A stretch of DNA of 64,000 nt. Origin: Symbiodinium natans. Lineage: Eukaryota > Sar > Dinophyceae > Suessiales > Symbiodiniaceae. A model generated the notes under the pieces. The model made no database searches, was not told the DNA's origin, and saw only the letters and a list, made by a program, of their open reading frames with translations. Shown here in pieces: positions 41,153 through 51,415 of the stretch (the stretch's first letter is position 1; each line of letters begins with the position of its first letter). The position numbers were made by a program, and so were the translations under genes. The stretch spans positions 542,306 through 606,305 of the forward strand of contig CAJNDS010002103.1 in assembly GCA_905221605.1 (NCBI GenBank). Direction: 5' to 3'.

Positions 41153-41517
41153 TTCCGATGTTTACTACGACGGCCCTGAAAACCCTGCGAAAAATATTCC
41201 TGAACATGATCCTCTTAAACCCAATATACAAGATGTCCCCAAGGGCCTACCGAGCTTAGGGTTTAGGGCTTGGGGGATACCAGCGTTCCGGGGTTTGGGG
41301 TTTGGTTGCTGCCATATGGTTCTGCCCTGCCTCAGCAAACATAACAGGGTTTCGCAAGCAGCCGGTCTTCGGGTGCAGGGAAGTACGCGCGTGTCCCAGG
41401 GCTGCAGCGGGGTAGGGTTTGCGTTTTACTTGGTTTTCTGGCATTCAGGGCTCAGTGCACGGAGTCTTATATGACTCCCTGGCCTCAAAGTCTGCAGACT
41501 AAGCTTGTACTGTAGGG

Positions 41518-41738
41518 TTCTGAAGGGAGGAGGGTTCAAAAGGGGGGCATGTAATACAAGGTTCCCTAGTACTCCCCACTAGCCCCTTACGGCTTCCTAG
41601 TCTTTCCTAAGGTTCCCTGGTACTTAAAGTAGGGGTCGGAATACTTACTAAAAGTTATTCCCTTATGGTCCCTTTACAATTATACGATAATGACCCCCCC
41701 AAAACCCCATTCTTACTATTCAGGCCCCTATATTACAA
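41518..41738. mobile_element. Family F core followed by family D palindrome
   Basis: 41518-41625 carries AGGGTTCTGAAGGGAGG and CTCCCCACTAGCCCCTTACG like 5345. 41629-41738 is a family D copy (TAGGGGTCGGAATACTTAC ... CAGGCCCCTATATTAC). Two unrelated families abut. Confidence 0.55.
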
Positions 41739-42129
41739 TTGAAAGATGCAGATTCTCAAGTGCACCCAAGATGCCAGGGCAGCTCGCCCACATCCTCGCA
41801 GGGAATAACCATCCCTTCGTCAACCGGAAACACCCCTCAAATCACAATAAATGCTGAGTGTTTAGGGTTTATGGGGTTCGGGTGTACCCTAACCCTAAAC
41901 CCCAAACCCTACACCCTAACCTTGGCCCTAAACCCAAACCTCAACCGAAAGATTGCCAAAAACAAACAACAAAACAACCAAACAACAAAACAACAAAACC
42001 AAAATGCAGAAAACCCTAAAACCCTAACACCCTAACACCCTAAAACCCTAAAACCCTAAAAACCCTTCAACCCCTAAACCCTAAACCCTAAACCCTAAAC
42101 CCAAACCCCCCCCCCCCCCCCAAAAAAAC

Positions 42130-42215
42130 ACACACGCAGCATCCATCCAGCTGTGTCCTCCTCGCTGGGCCTCGTGCAGGGGAAGGCCTTCTCCGGCTCC
42201 TTGGGGTGGGAGTCC
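42130..42215 (-). CDS. Internal exon
   Basis: Minus reading KFLDSHPKEPEKAFPCTRPS, then EEDTAGWMLR; likely donor GC|GTGTGTG, acceptor probably CCCAAG|GAG inside. C(15)A(7) lies left and TTTAGGG right. Function unknown. Confidence 0.55.
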
Positions 42216-42696
42216 AGGAATTTGGGTTTAGGGTTTAGGGTTTAGGGTTTAGGGTTTAGGGTTTAGGGTTTAGGGTTTAGGGTTTAGGGTTGAAGCCATA
42301 AGCCCTAAGTTTCAGCAGCATGAAAACAGCCAGGCAGGACACCATCCGGAATAGACCGACCCCTCCCCTGGGACAACTTCAACGCCCAAATTCTCTAAAC
42401 CCCCCTAAGCTTCATGTTCGCTGGGCACCCTCTGGGCGCATCGCTTCTTTCGGCAATCGACCTCCACTTTCATGCTTGGCCACTTTCTCTCAATCGCATC
42501 CTAAATAGGTGCCCCTCACGACGAAAAACCCTAAACCCTAAACCCAAAATCCCAAACCTGTAGGAGCCCCATCCTTCCCTGTAATCTTGCGCATGCCCTC
42601 ATGATGTACCTCCAGCCTTCCCCAACAGGGGATAGGATTTAGGGTTTAGGGTTTAGGGTTTAGGGTTTAGGGTTTAGGGTTTGGGACCCTGGGAGA

Positions 42697-42776
42697 GATA
42701 GACCCTCTGGAATACGTTCCCTGTTTAAGAGGGCCAGAAGAGGGTTAAGAAGGGTTCCCTTTTTAAGGGTCCCTTT
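42697..42776. repeat. Dispersed repeat, family G copy 1
   Basis: GACCCTCTGGAATACGTTCC and GAGGGCCAGAAGAGGGTTAA match 54430-54510 closely. Confidence 0.5.
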
Positions 42777-42999
42777 ATCGCCCCTCCGACCCAACCTTCA
42801 ATTCAAAAGCCCCAAGCCCCTCTCCCCCAGGTCGAAGACATCAACCTAAGTCACCAATAAATCCTGAGGCCCGACAAGCCCTCCGAACCTCAGGATTTTC
42901 ATCCAACACTCTGAACAAACCTTGTCTGCAATTTAACCTTTCCGGACTCTCTAAACCCTAACCCTAAACCCTAAACCCTAAACCCTACCCCCTAAACCC

Positions 43000-43549
43000 T
43001 AAACCCTTTTCCCTAAACCCTAAACCCTAAACCCTACACCCTAAACCCTAACTCTCTAAACTTCCCGTCCGAGCCGCCGCTGCCCGGGCCTCGCTAGGGA
43101 GGGAGGGCTGTGAAGTGCTCTGAGTGGTGTGGCCATTCGCAGCCTCCAAGCCTCGCCAACATGCAAGGGTTTAGGGTTTAGGGTTTAGGATATAGGGTTT
43201 AAGGGTTTAAGGTTAGGGTCCAAGCCCGCCACCAGCCAAGGACTCCAAAAAACCCTTATCCTTCAGCAGCATAATGTTAACCTGCTTTTTACAAACCCCC
43301 CCCCCCCTACTTAAAGAATCCGGATCCCGGGACTCAATTATAAACCCCCCCTCAATAATAGGAACTCCCGGCCCGGGGACCCATTTTTTTCCTATGGGCC
43401 CTTTTGGGTAGGTCAGGGCTCCTCAATAGGCGGGGAGGGCGGAAACAAAAATCAATTGAGACGGGGGGTGGGGGGGGGGGGGGGTTATTAAAAGGAGGTC
43501 AACATTAGGGGAAAGAAGCAGTGTAGGATCTAGTTTTTATGTCGTTCAG
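43000..43549. other. Array and homopolymer stretch
   Basis: Degenerate CCCTAAA to 43060, a GC-rich island at 43070-43165 open on both strands, TTTAGGG at 43167-43220, poly-C near 43297 and poly-G near 43468-43484. No clear gene. Confidence 0.4.
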
Positions 43550-43762
43550 CAGCAGGTGGAGGAGCATTCCTTGATCAAGCGCAACCGCAAGCGCAACCGC
43601 AAGCACAAGAGATCGTGGAGCCTTAGCACCTACGTACTCCTGGCGGATCTCTCGGCCTGGGCTTCCTTGCGCCCATCGGAGGAGGTCACACTGACTGTGA
43701 GCCAGCTTGAAAGGGATGGCAGAAGGCTGCCGTTGGAGGAGGTGGACCCTTGCGTCCGATAA
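43550..43762 (+). CDS. Basic-repeat exon with stop
   Basis: Plus, acceptor TTTATGTCGTTCAG|CAG, 70 codons then TAA. Starts QQVEEHSLIKRNRKRNRKHK, a tandem K-R-N-R array that could be a nuclear signal, followed by WSLSTYVLLADLSAWASLRP and VTLTVSQLERDGRRLPLEEV. Clear single-frame protein. Function unknown. Confidence 0.6.
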   Translation, partial: QQVEEHSLIKRNRKRNRKHKRSWSLSTYVLLADLSAWASLRPSEEVTLTVSQLERDGRRLPLEEVDPCVR

Positions 43763-45140
43763 GAGGCTGTGGTGGTGAGTGGATGTGTCCAGGTTCGTCC
43801 AGGTCGTGTTTGGGCGCCTAGTATCCGTGCAGTGAAGCGTGTTGGCCGATGCGGCACATTTTCACTGCCCGGCGCGCAGGTGATGCTGGCCTGCTGAGCT
43901 TCGTTCGCTTGACGTTTAGGGTCTATAGTATAGGGTCTAGGGTGGGAGACCTGCTCTGGCAAAGCTGTAGGTGGCGGGCTTGCCTCTGTGTGTATGTGAT
44001 CTGTGATCGGAAGCAAACATCCGTGGCCAAGTCTCGTGAGGCAAGCCCATTGTTGTGCCAATGGCTGTTTGTTTGCTTTTGTCGCTTTGTTGTGTCGGGC
44101 TGAAGCATTCAGCCTTCAGGCCGGAGCTGTCGCCTTTTGTTACGCCGTGTGTAGGGCTTCGGCTTGGGGTTTAGGTTTTGTGGTTTTGGGTTTGCTTGGG
44201 CCTGGTAAGGTCTACGTATGCGTTGGAGCTTACATTAGGTTCGATGTTGTTTTTTTAGGGTTCATCGGACTAGGCAGGAGGCTCCCTGAGTCTAAGGTCC
44301 GAAGGTATGGGGATCGGGTGGAGCTAAGGGCTCGATGGGGCAGGAAGTTTCCTGAAGCCTATAAACCCCAAAACCTCAACCCTAAACTCTTGTGGTTTCG
44401 GGTTTAGCTGCAAGGGGTACTTGGAATCCTATGGAACCACAATACCCGGAGTCCTATCTGCTCCTAACCCGATTGCTCGAAGGCCCATGGCTAGATAGAA
44501 GCAGGGTCGCTGCAACATCCCACAAAGGTTGTGCCCTGTAGCTATTGAAAAAGTAGCCCCAAAAACAACGGCTACAACCCGTTATAGCCATGTTCCCAGT
44601 CATGCCCATGAACGCAGCCCCAAACTCAAAAACCTGCCCTATAACCCAAGAACCCAAAACCCGATAACCCTATAACCCAAAAACACAAAAACCCTATAAC
44701 CCTATGCCCATAACCCTGGAGATCCCTAGAGCCCTAGAGCCTGGACCCCAAACCCGCTCCCGAGACACGAAAGCTCTGACGGCCTCTGATTCTGTTGGTC
44801 AGCACTTCCCCGGGAGCAGGGCTGCGAGATTGCGAGCACGCCCGAAGCCTATGGTTTAGGGTTGATGGGTTAAGGGTTTAAGGGTGTAGTGTAAGGGTTT
44901 AGGGTTTAGGTTTACAGGTTTAAGGGTCGAGGATAAGGGTTTTGAGGTTTCGGGTCCATCATGGACATGCTACAAGTATTGGACCTGCCTCGAGTAACCA
45001 ACATGTCCCTTTTAGTTGCGACATCTACGGTCACAATTGCCACGCGTCCTTTCTATTCTAGATGCAGGCTACGTGGTTTAGGGTTTGGGCATCGTGGTGA
45101 GCCCGCGCACATCGTGGGAAGGCAAGTTTGCGCACACTAA
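43763..45140. other. Mixed stretch, no firm gene
   Basis: Overlapping frames at 43849-44407 on both strands; a minus island near 44745-44840. Decayed telomere units at 44380-44400 and 44640-44720. Nothing recognised. Confidence 0.35.
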
Positions 45141-45141
45141 C

Positions 45142-45204
45142 ACTTCTGTCGAGATAGCCCTTAGCGGCCTCCTGCAGCTTTGGGGAAGCTTTGTCCGTGG
45201 CAAG
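45142..45204 (-). CDS. Internal exon
   Basis: Minus reading LATDKASPKLQEAAKGYLDR then S before |GTTAGTG. Acceptor probably GCTGCAG|GAG (phase 0) or earlier. It follows 45278 across a short intron made almost wholly of TTTAGGG units. Confidence 0.5.
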
Positions 45205-45277
45205 GTGTTGACCCCTAAACCCTAAACCCTAAACCCTAAACCCTAAACCCTAAACCCCAAACACCCTAAACCCTAAC

Positions 45278-45358
45278 TCCGCCAAGCTGCATGTCCGATG
45301 TCAGCGTAGCCACATGTTGGAAAGTCGCTTGCTGGTGCTCAGACAGCATCTGCAGAGC
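45278..45358 (-). CDS. Glutamine-rich exon, donor inside telomere unit
   Basis: Exactly 27 codons, phase 0: acceptor ATCTTCCCAG|GCT, donor GGA|GTTAGGGTTTAGGG. Reads ALQMLSEHQQATFQHVATLT, then SDMQLGG. Coiled-coil-like. Confidence 0.65.
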
Positions 45359-45825
45359 CTGGGAAGATTCAGGCTTGGGGTTTAGGGTTCAGGGCTTGGG
45401 GTTTAGGGCTTGGGGTTTAGGGTTTAGGTTTTGGGGTTTAGGGTCCCTAGGCAAACTGGGACCCACTAGGCATAAAAGAACAGGTCGCGCTTAAACCAAA
45501 AGGGATGCAGGGGCTCAGTGTATTGGTCCTCGGAGAACCTCTAGCCCGGCCCAACCAGGATGGGCAGCAGAAGCATTAAATACCGAACTAGAGCCGCCTT
45601 ATCGCGCTGAATATAGGGATCAAACCCGCCATGTGCGGATCACACCCCCCCCCCCAGAAAACCTTACACACTCTATAAACCCGAAAAAGCCCTACAAACC
45701 CTACAAACCCTACAAACCCTATAAACCCTTATAAACCCTACAAACCCTATAAACCCAACAAATCCTGTAAACCCTATAAACCCGATAAACCCTTATAAAC
45801 CCAACAAATCCTACAAACCCTAAGC

Positions 45826-45887
45826 CCTGCTAGCCCATCCTGAGGGCCGGCCTTCACGATCTCATGCGTCTTGGTCTCAACCTCCCG
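45826..45887 (-). CDS. Internal exon with branch-point-like signal
   Basis: Minus, acceptor CCTACTAACCTACAG|CGG with TACTAAC 4 nt upstream of it, likely GC donor GG|GCTTAGGG. Reads REVETKTHEIVKAGPQDGLA. Confidence 0.55.
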
Positions 45888-45897
45888 CTGTAGGTTA

Positions 45898-46010
45898 GTA
45901 GGGTTAGGGTTTAGGGTTTAGGGTTCAGGGTTCAGGGTTCAGGGTTCAGGGTTCAGGGTTCAGGGTTCAGGGTTTAGGGTTTAGGGTTTAGGGTTTAGGG
46001 GTTTTAGGGT
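45898..46010 (+). repeat. TTCAGGG variant array inside TTTAGGG
   Basis: About seven consecutive TTCAGGG units with TTTAGGG on both sides. Confidence 0.9.
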
Positions 46011-46069
46011 TACATGGTCTCTTAATGTGGCCCCTGCCGTTTGTTTAAAGGGCTCTTGAACTACGGGCC

Positions 46070-46160
46070 CCAGTGTTGACACGGGGTGGCGGTGTCGGCC
46101 TCGTGTTTCACCTCCTTTGCCTCCTCAGACTTGTCGGAGGCTCCTGGGCCGCCAGAAGAG
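46070..46160 (-). CDS. Glu/Lys-rich exon
   Basis: Minus reading PSSGGPGASDKSEEAKEVKH, then EADTATP before GTGTCAA. Low-complexity but clearly not telomere-derived. Confidence 0.5.
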
Positions 46161-46174
46161 GGCGGTTGCGGGTC

Positions 46175-46680
46175 TCAGGGGGTTTAGGGTTTAGGGTTTA
46201 GGTTTTAAGGTTTAGGGTTTTGGGTTTAGGGGTTTTGCGGCTTAGGGGAATCAGGGTTTCAGGGTTTAGAGGGTTTAGGGTTTTAGGGCTTAGGGGTTTA
46301 AGGTTTGGGGCTTAGGGGGTTTAGGGTTTCAGGGGCTCAGGGGGTTTAGGGGCTTTAGGGGCTTTAGGGGCTTAGGGGGTTTAGGGGGTTTTAGGGTTTC
46401 AGGGGCTTAGGGGGTTTAGGGGCTATAGTAGTTGAGGGTTTGGGGCTTAGGGGTGTTAGGGTTTCAGGGTTTAGGTGGTTTTAGGGTTTAGGGTTTAGGG
46501 TTCAGGGTTCTATGGTTTTAGGGTTTGGAGCTTAGGGGGATTATGGGTTCAGGGTTTAGGGGCTTTGAGGATTTAAGGGGTTTAGGGTGTAAGGTTTTTT
46601 GAGGTTTAAGTTTAGGGTTTCATGATTCAGGCGTCTGAATCTAGGAATTTAAGGTGTTTCGGGATGTAGGGCTTTAGTGT
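46175..46680 (+). repeat. Highly degenerate G-rich telomere-like block
   Basis: About 500 bp of decayed units (TTTCAGGG, CTTTAGGG, CTTAGGGGG). It looks like an old array; no gene seen. Confidence 0.7.
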
Positions 46681-47071
46681 CTAGAGGACCTAAACGCTTC
46701 ATGAGACGGGGGCATGTAGTGGTGGAAAAGGTATAGTGTAATTATCGAGGTTTACAGGGGTTGAGGGAAAGGGTGGAAGCGCATCTATTGCACGATGTCC
46801 TCCCCAACAGCCAAAAACTGGCTGTGACGTTGTGGTCTATGAAACTGAAGGTTGTACAGACAGCTTTGGGGAGCCCTACTGGGCCGTAACTCCATAACCT
46901 CCACAGTGGCCGCATTTTCGGGCTTCAAGGGTCTCATTTCAAGGGACTGCAGGAGGGACCCTCATAAGGGGTCTGAGGGGTATGTAGGGTTTAGGGCTTA
47001 GGGTTTGGGGATTAGGGTATAGGGTTTTCGGGTTTAGGGTTTAGGGGCTACTTAGGTATATAGGGACTATA

Positions 47072-47184
47072 CAAGGTACATATACATATATACATACATA
47101 TATTACATATATTACATATATACATACATACATACATACATACATACATACATACATACATACATACATACATACATACATACA

Positions 47185-47216
<32 letters not shown>

Positions 47217-47217
47217 C

Positions 47218-47251
<34 letters not shown>

Positions 47252-47280
47252 TTATTTATTTATACATATATATATATAGG
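47072..47280. repeat. (CATA)n/(TA)n microsatellite
   Basis: About 130 bp of CATA followed by TATA and TTTA repeats. Confidence 0.95.
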
Positions 47281-47344
47281 GTTGTTATATAGGGGAATAA
47301 GATTCAGGATCCCTTCCTAGGGGTCCTTCCTTCTACCCCTGCAG

Positions 47345-47413
47345 TCATTGCCGTCCGAGGGACCAATCTGGGCCTTGAGAATCTCCAGCTCCAGGGTTGC
47401 CTGGGCCAGGGCA
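47345..47413 (-). CDS. Coiled-coil exon
   Basis: Minus reading RRALAQATLELEILKAQIGP, then SDGNDCR; acceptor AAGTAG|C, possible donor G|GTCCCT inside. A similar coiled-coil island follows at 47985-48045 (EAFRSLREQLEEQRREGVAW). Confidence 0.5.
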   Translation of the reverse strand, partial: CPGPGNPGAGDSQGPDWSLGRQ

Positions 47414-47433
47414 CGCCTGCTACTTGAAGGAGG

Positions 47434-47522
47434 GCTTAGGGTTTAGGGTTTAGGGTTTAGGGTTTAGGGTTTAGGGTTTAGGGTTTGGGGTTTGGGGTTT
47501 GGGGTTTGGGGTTTGGGGTTTA
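47434..47522 (+). repeat. TTTAGGG then TTTGGGG array
   Basis: Seven perfect units, then six TTTGGGG units: another sharp variant switch. Confidence 0.9.
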
Positions 47523-47523
47523 C

Positions 47524-47651
47524 TTGAAGGTTCATAGAAGTGGGGATAGAAGTACCCTAAATGAGGTTATAAACATAACTATCCTAAATGAAGTTGTAGC
47601 CATAGTTACCCTCCTTATAACCCCACTTCTGTGTACCCGTGACCCTCCAAG
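47524..47651. mobile_element. Palindromic element
   Basis: CTTGAAGGTTCATAGAAGTG and CACTTCTGTGTACCCGTGAC/CCTCCAAG form inverted ends; inside, CCTAAATGAGGTTATAA and CCTAAATGAAGTTGTAG are direct repeats. A related hairpin lies at 48555-48690 (GGAGGTTCATGGG and CCCATGAACCTC). Confidence 0.5.
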
Positions 47652-48179
47652 TACCTGTGCTTGAGAGACTTGAGGGATGCAAGGGTATAGGCTTTAGGGT
47701 TTATAGCTAATGATTGTGTTTGCGGGTTTAAAAAGTCTAGAAAATTAACTTAGGACACAGTGTTTCCGGTTGAAGTTAGGGTTTATCTTGCAGGCGTTGA
47801 GGTTCAGGATTTTGGAAGCCACCCTGACTGCAGGATTGCCAATTCTGCATGCAACGCACACAGGGAGTTAACGGTGCAACTGAAAGTGCAAATCGCGGAT
47901 CCCCAAAAGCTCAATGATCCCAAGTCAGGGTTTAGGGTTTAGGGTTTGGGGTTTGGGGTTTAGGGTTTAGGGACCCCCTAGGACGCGCCAAGCCACGCCC
48001 TCCCTGCGCTGCTCCTCCAGCTGCTCACGGAGACTGCGAAAAGCCTCGCAACCCGAACTCCAAACCCTATCTGGGATTTTTTTTTCACCTACCAGGGTGG
48101 GCTGTTCGGCCTTATAATCCCCATAATCAACCCTATAGAGGGCCTGGGTTATAGGGTATCATAGCCACTCCTGGTACAC

Positions 48180-48255
48180 ATTTAGTAGTCCTTAAAAGGG
48201 AAATAGGGGTACTATAATCCCGATTAAGGACTGCTAGCGGAAGGGGCATGTTCCA
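48180..48255. mobile_element. Family C palindrome, copy 4 (partial)
   Basis: TTTAGTAGTCCTTAAAAGGG, GGGGTACTATAATCCC and AAGGACTGCTAGCGG match the family core. Confidence 0.5.
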
Positions 48256-48699
48256 AGGGTATGGGCACTCTGGGAAGAGTACTTAAAGGATCAGGGGACT
48301 TAGCAAGTAGGGTTATAAAGTAGGGCAACTAGAGTTACAACTACTTACAACCCCGCATTTAGGGTACTTATATCCCTTCCTTCTTAGAGAGATTTCGGGA
48401 GATGCCGCGATGCTGCGCGTTGCAGGGGGTCTTTGCTGTCCAGGCTTGGAAGGTCGGCTCATATAGGGTAGGGTTTAGGGTTTAGGGTTTAGGGTTAAGG
48501 GTTAAGGGTTAAGGGTTTAGGGTTTGAAGGGTTTAGGGCTTATAGGGGCGCAGAGTGATATGGTTTGGAGGTTCATGGGCAGTCATACGTAGGGTTATTA
48601 TTCATCATGGCAACTAAACTGATAACCCTATTTGGGGTACTTGCAACCTTACTTACAGCTACCCCCATGAACCTCGAAGTAGGGGCTGGTTCTGCGTCG

Positions 48700-50160
48700 G
48701 GATCTCTTCACGTGTTACGCACGAAGGTCTCTCAAACCTCCTGGAGCCCGTGCGCGCCCAAACTTCCCGAAACCCTTCAACCCTAAACGTACAAAGCCAA
48801 AAGGCCCCACTACCCTCAAACTACCTATCTAGGCTCCCCAAATACCCCACAAATACCCCCAAGCCTAAACCTTCATACGTCCTTCAAGCTTCAGGGTTCT
48901 TGAACCCATGAGATGAAATCCCAAGCCCTGGCATCCTTCAAAGTTACAGCTCTGAACTAGGATGCCCTGAAAACCATCTGAAAGATTTATCCGGAAGATA
49001 ATCCTCTTAAACCCAATACAGGAAATGTAAAATCCGACCTACCCCCACACCCGACAATATTACATGCCATCCGACCCCCCCCCCCCCCCCCCCCCCCCCC
49101 TCCCCCCCCCCGACCCAATTAATGTGGCACCTGCTTGAATGTGGGGGCCCGCCCCCCCTCCCCCCTGAACAGTCGAGGCTGGAATTTGCTCTGTTTAGCC
49201 GGCCCCGGGGGTTTATATGATTTTAATAGGGAGGAGTTTAGATAAGTTTAAAGGGGCAGCGATGCCCGGCAATCTTTTTTAAAGGCACGCCACGTGGAAT
49301 TTTCTTACGGCGCCCGGACGGTTTGTGTTTAAAGAGGGACTCCCAAACAGTCAGGGTGTCCTGAATAACTCAGCCAAATTGTCTTGAAAGCGGGGCCAAT
49401 ACTAAACCAAGTGCAACATTACTCTAATATAACCCTAAACCCTAAACCCTAAACCCTAGAAGCCCCAGAAGCCCTAATGCCACAACCCACCAGCCAGAGC
49501 CTCGGTGCTCTGGGCTCGTTCAAGCTCTAAGTCCTTTCAGAAGGGGCGAGGCTTTGGGCTTGTGGGGGGGGGGGGGGGGGGGGAGATGGGTTTGGGGTTT
49601 AGGGTTTAGGGTTTAGGGTTTAGGGTTTAGGGTTTAGGGTTTAGGGTTTAGGGTTTCCGAGTTAATTAGGGTCTTAGGGGCTCTGGCTTGAACAGGGCGA
49701 CGCAGAGTCTCCTAGAGTTTCACACTTAGACAGCGGTAGGTTTAGGGTTCAGGGTGCAGGGTTCAGGGTTCAGGGTTCAGGGTTTAGGGTTAAGGGTTTA
49801 GGGTTTAGGGTTCAAACCTAGGCATCAGGAACGGTGCAGTAGTTGGCACTACGAGGGCGACATTTAAACCGTAGCTGCCGTAGGTTAACACGAAAAACAA
49901 GCCCTGAAGACAAGGCACTTGCTTCGATTTTAAGCGTAAACCGGAGGTGGTGGTGGGACCGGCACAAGACAAAGTTTTGAAGGAAGTTCGCAGAAGCCAG
50001 CCAGCCAGCCAAGCAATATCCCTAAACCCTAAACCTTAAAACCTGACGGAAGCGCAACATCGATCCGTCACGTCCGGTTCTCGGCACATGCCACGATCCA
50101 GGTTCAGCAACCTATGAGACAACATACCTTCTGGTCGCTTTCGAAGGGTTTCTTAAACGT
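48700..50160. other. No firm gene
   Basis: C(27)-type tract near 49076-49110, G(20) near 49563, TTTAGGG at 49595-49655 and mixed array at 49740-49815. A short minus island at 49495-49540 reads DLELERAQSTEALAG. Confidence 0.35.
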
Positions 50161-50163
50161 TGG

Positions 50164-50303
50164 GGTTTAGGGTTAGGGTTTAGGGTTTAGGGTTTAGGGT
50201 TTAGGGTTTAGGGTTTAGGGTTTAGGGTTTAGGGTTTAGGGTTTAGGGTTTAGGGTTTAGGGGTCAGGGTTTAGGGTTTAGGGTTTAGGGTTTAGGGTTT
50301 AGA
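50164..50303 (+). repeat. TTTAGGG array, about 19 units
   Basis: Nearly perfect, one GTCAGGG variant. Confidence 0.95.
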
Positions 50304-50305
50304 CG

Positions 50306-50390
50306 CAAAGAGGGCTCCTTGCGAAGCTGCTTGATCTGAGCCTCGAGCGTGTTCTGCTCCTGACAGTGGTGATCTGCTTGGGTCATCTGC
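50306..50390 (-). CDS. Coiled-coil exon
   Basis: Minus reading AQMTQADHHCQEQNTLEAQI, then KQLRKEPSL; donor C|GTCTAAACCC. A similar island at 50560-50620 reads LVDLQVKQQELTVADLPG. These may belong to one coiled-coil protein. Confidence 0.5.
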
Positions 50391-51057
50391 GCATTTCTTG
50401 GTTCCCGTTTGGGGTTTAGTGTTCATCCCAGAATCACCCCTCAAAAAGGGACCCTAAACCCAAAGCCCAAACCCTACACCCTCTACACCCTACACCCTAC
50501 ACCCTACACCCTAAACCCTAAACCCTAAACCCTAAACCCTAAACCCTAAACCCCAAAATGGCTCATCCGGGTAAATCAGCAACAGTGAGCTCCTGCTGCT
50601 TGACCTGCAGGTCGACCAGCCTGGGTTCGGGTTTAAGGGCGCTTGTGGTCTTTAGGGGGTTTTAGGGTTTAGGGTTTAGGGTTTTTAGGGTTTTTTGGGT
50701 TTAGGGTTTAGGGTTTAGGGTTTAGTGCCTTGGGGCTTCAGGGTCTAAGGGCCGCTGTGGGTTTGGGGTGTGGTCATTTTTGGACATAGGGGTCTTGGGG
50801 TTTACCGGGGTTTCTCGATTAGGCTCAGGTGCCCACACAACCCTGTCAACCCAGAGCCCTGCAAATCCTTGTTTAGGGTTTAGAGTTTAGGATTTAGGGT
50901 TTAGGGTTACCCCTGTATCTCGAGCTGTAAGCACGGACAACGCATGATACCTCCTCGAGCCCGAATGCCGACACGTCACCCAAATCCCCTGCCCTACCAA
51001 CACAAGGCCTGAATGACTCTGAACCAAGCCCTATTTGGGCCTGCAGTAGCCAAGGCT

Positions 51058-51167
51058 TGGTCCAGCAACCATACTACAGTGGGTTGTCTTTTTGGGGTTG
51101 GTTACTTTTATAAGGTAAACTAGAACCCCAAAAAAGGGGAAACAGGGTACCACTGGGATTCGCTACC
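51058..51167. mobile_element. MITE-like palindromic repeat, family A, copy 5
   Basis: GGTCCAGCAACC ... CACTGGGATTCGC with GGTTGGTTACTTTTATAAGG and AGAACCCCAA inside; its ends have decayed. Confidence 0.6.
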
Positions 51168-51323
51168 AAAACCTTAAACCCTAAACCCTTTATAAACCCT
51201 AAGGCCACTCGAGGCGAAAACAGAGTAGCCCGAAACCCTAAACCCTAAACCCCAAACCCCAAAACCCTAAACCCCCAAACCCCAAACCCCAAACCCTAAA
51301 CCCCAAACCCTAAACCCTAAAGC

Positions 51324-51415
51324 GCGGATCCCATGGTGGTAGCCCAGCGGCAGCCGCCGCCTCGCTTCTTCGAGCCGGTGGAAAGCCTCGCGCGAAACCG
51401 CGCCCTCGGCCACAC
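51324..51415 (-). CDS. Arginine-rich exon with GC donor
   Basis: Acceptor CGACACAG|GT, donor CGC|GCTTTAGGGTTTAGGG; 30 codons plus 2 nt. Reads VAEGAVSREAFHRLEEARRR, then LPLGYHHGIR. The donor GC is fused to the telomere unit. Confidence 0.6.
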
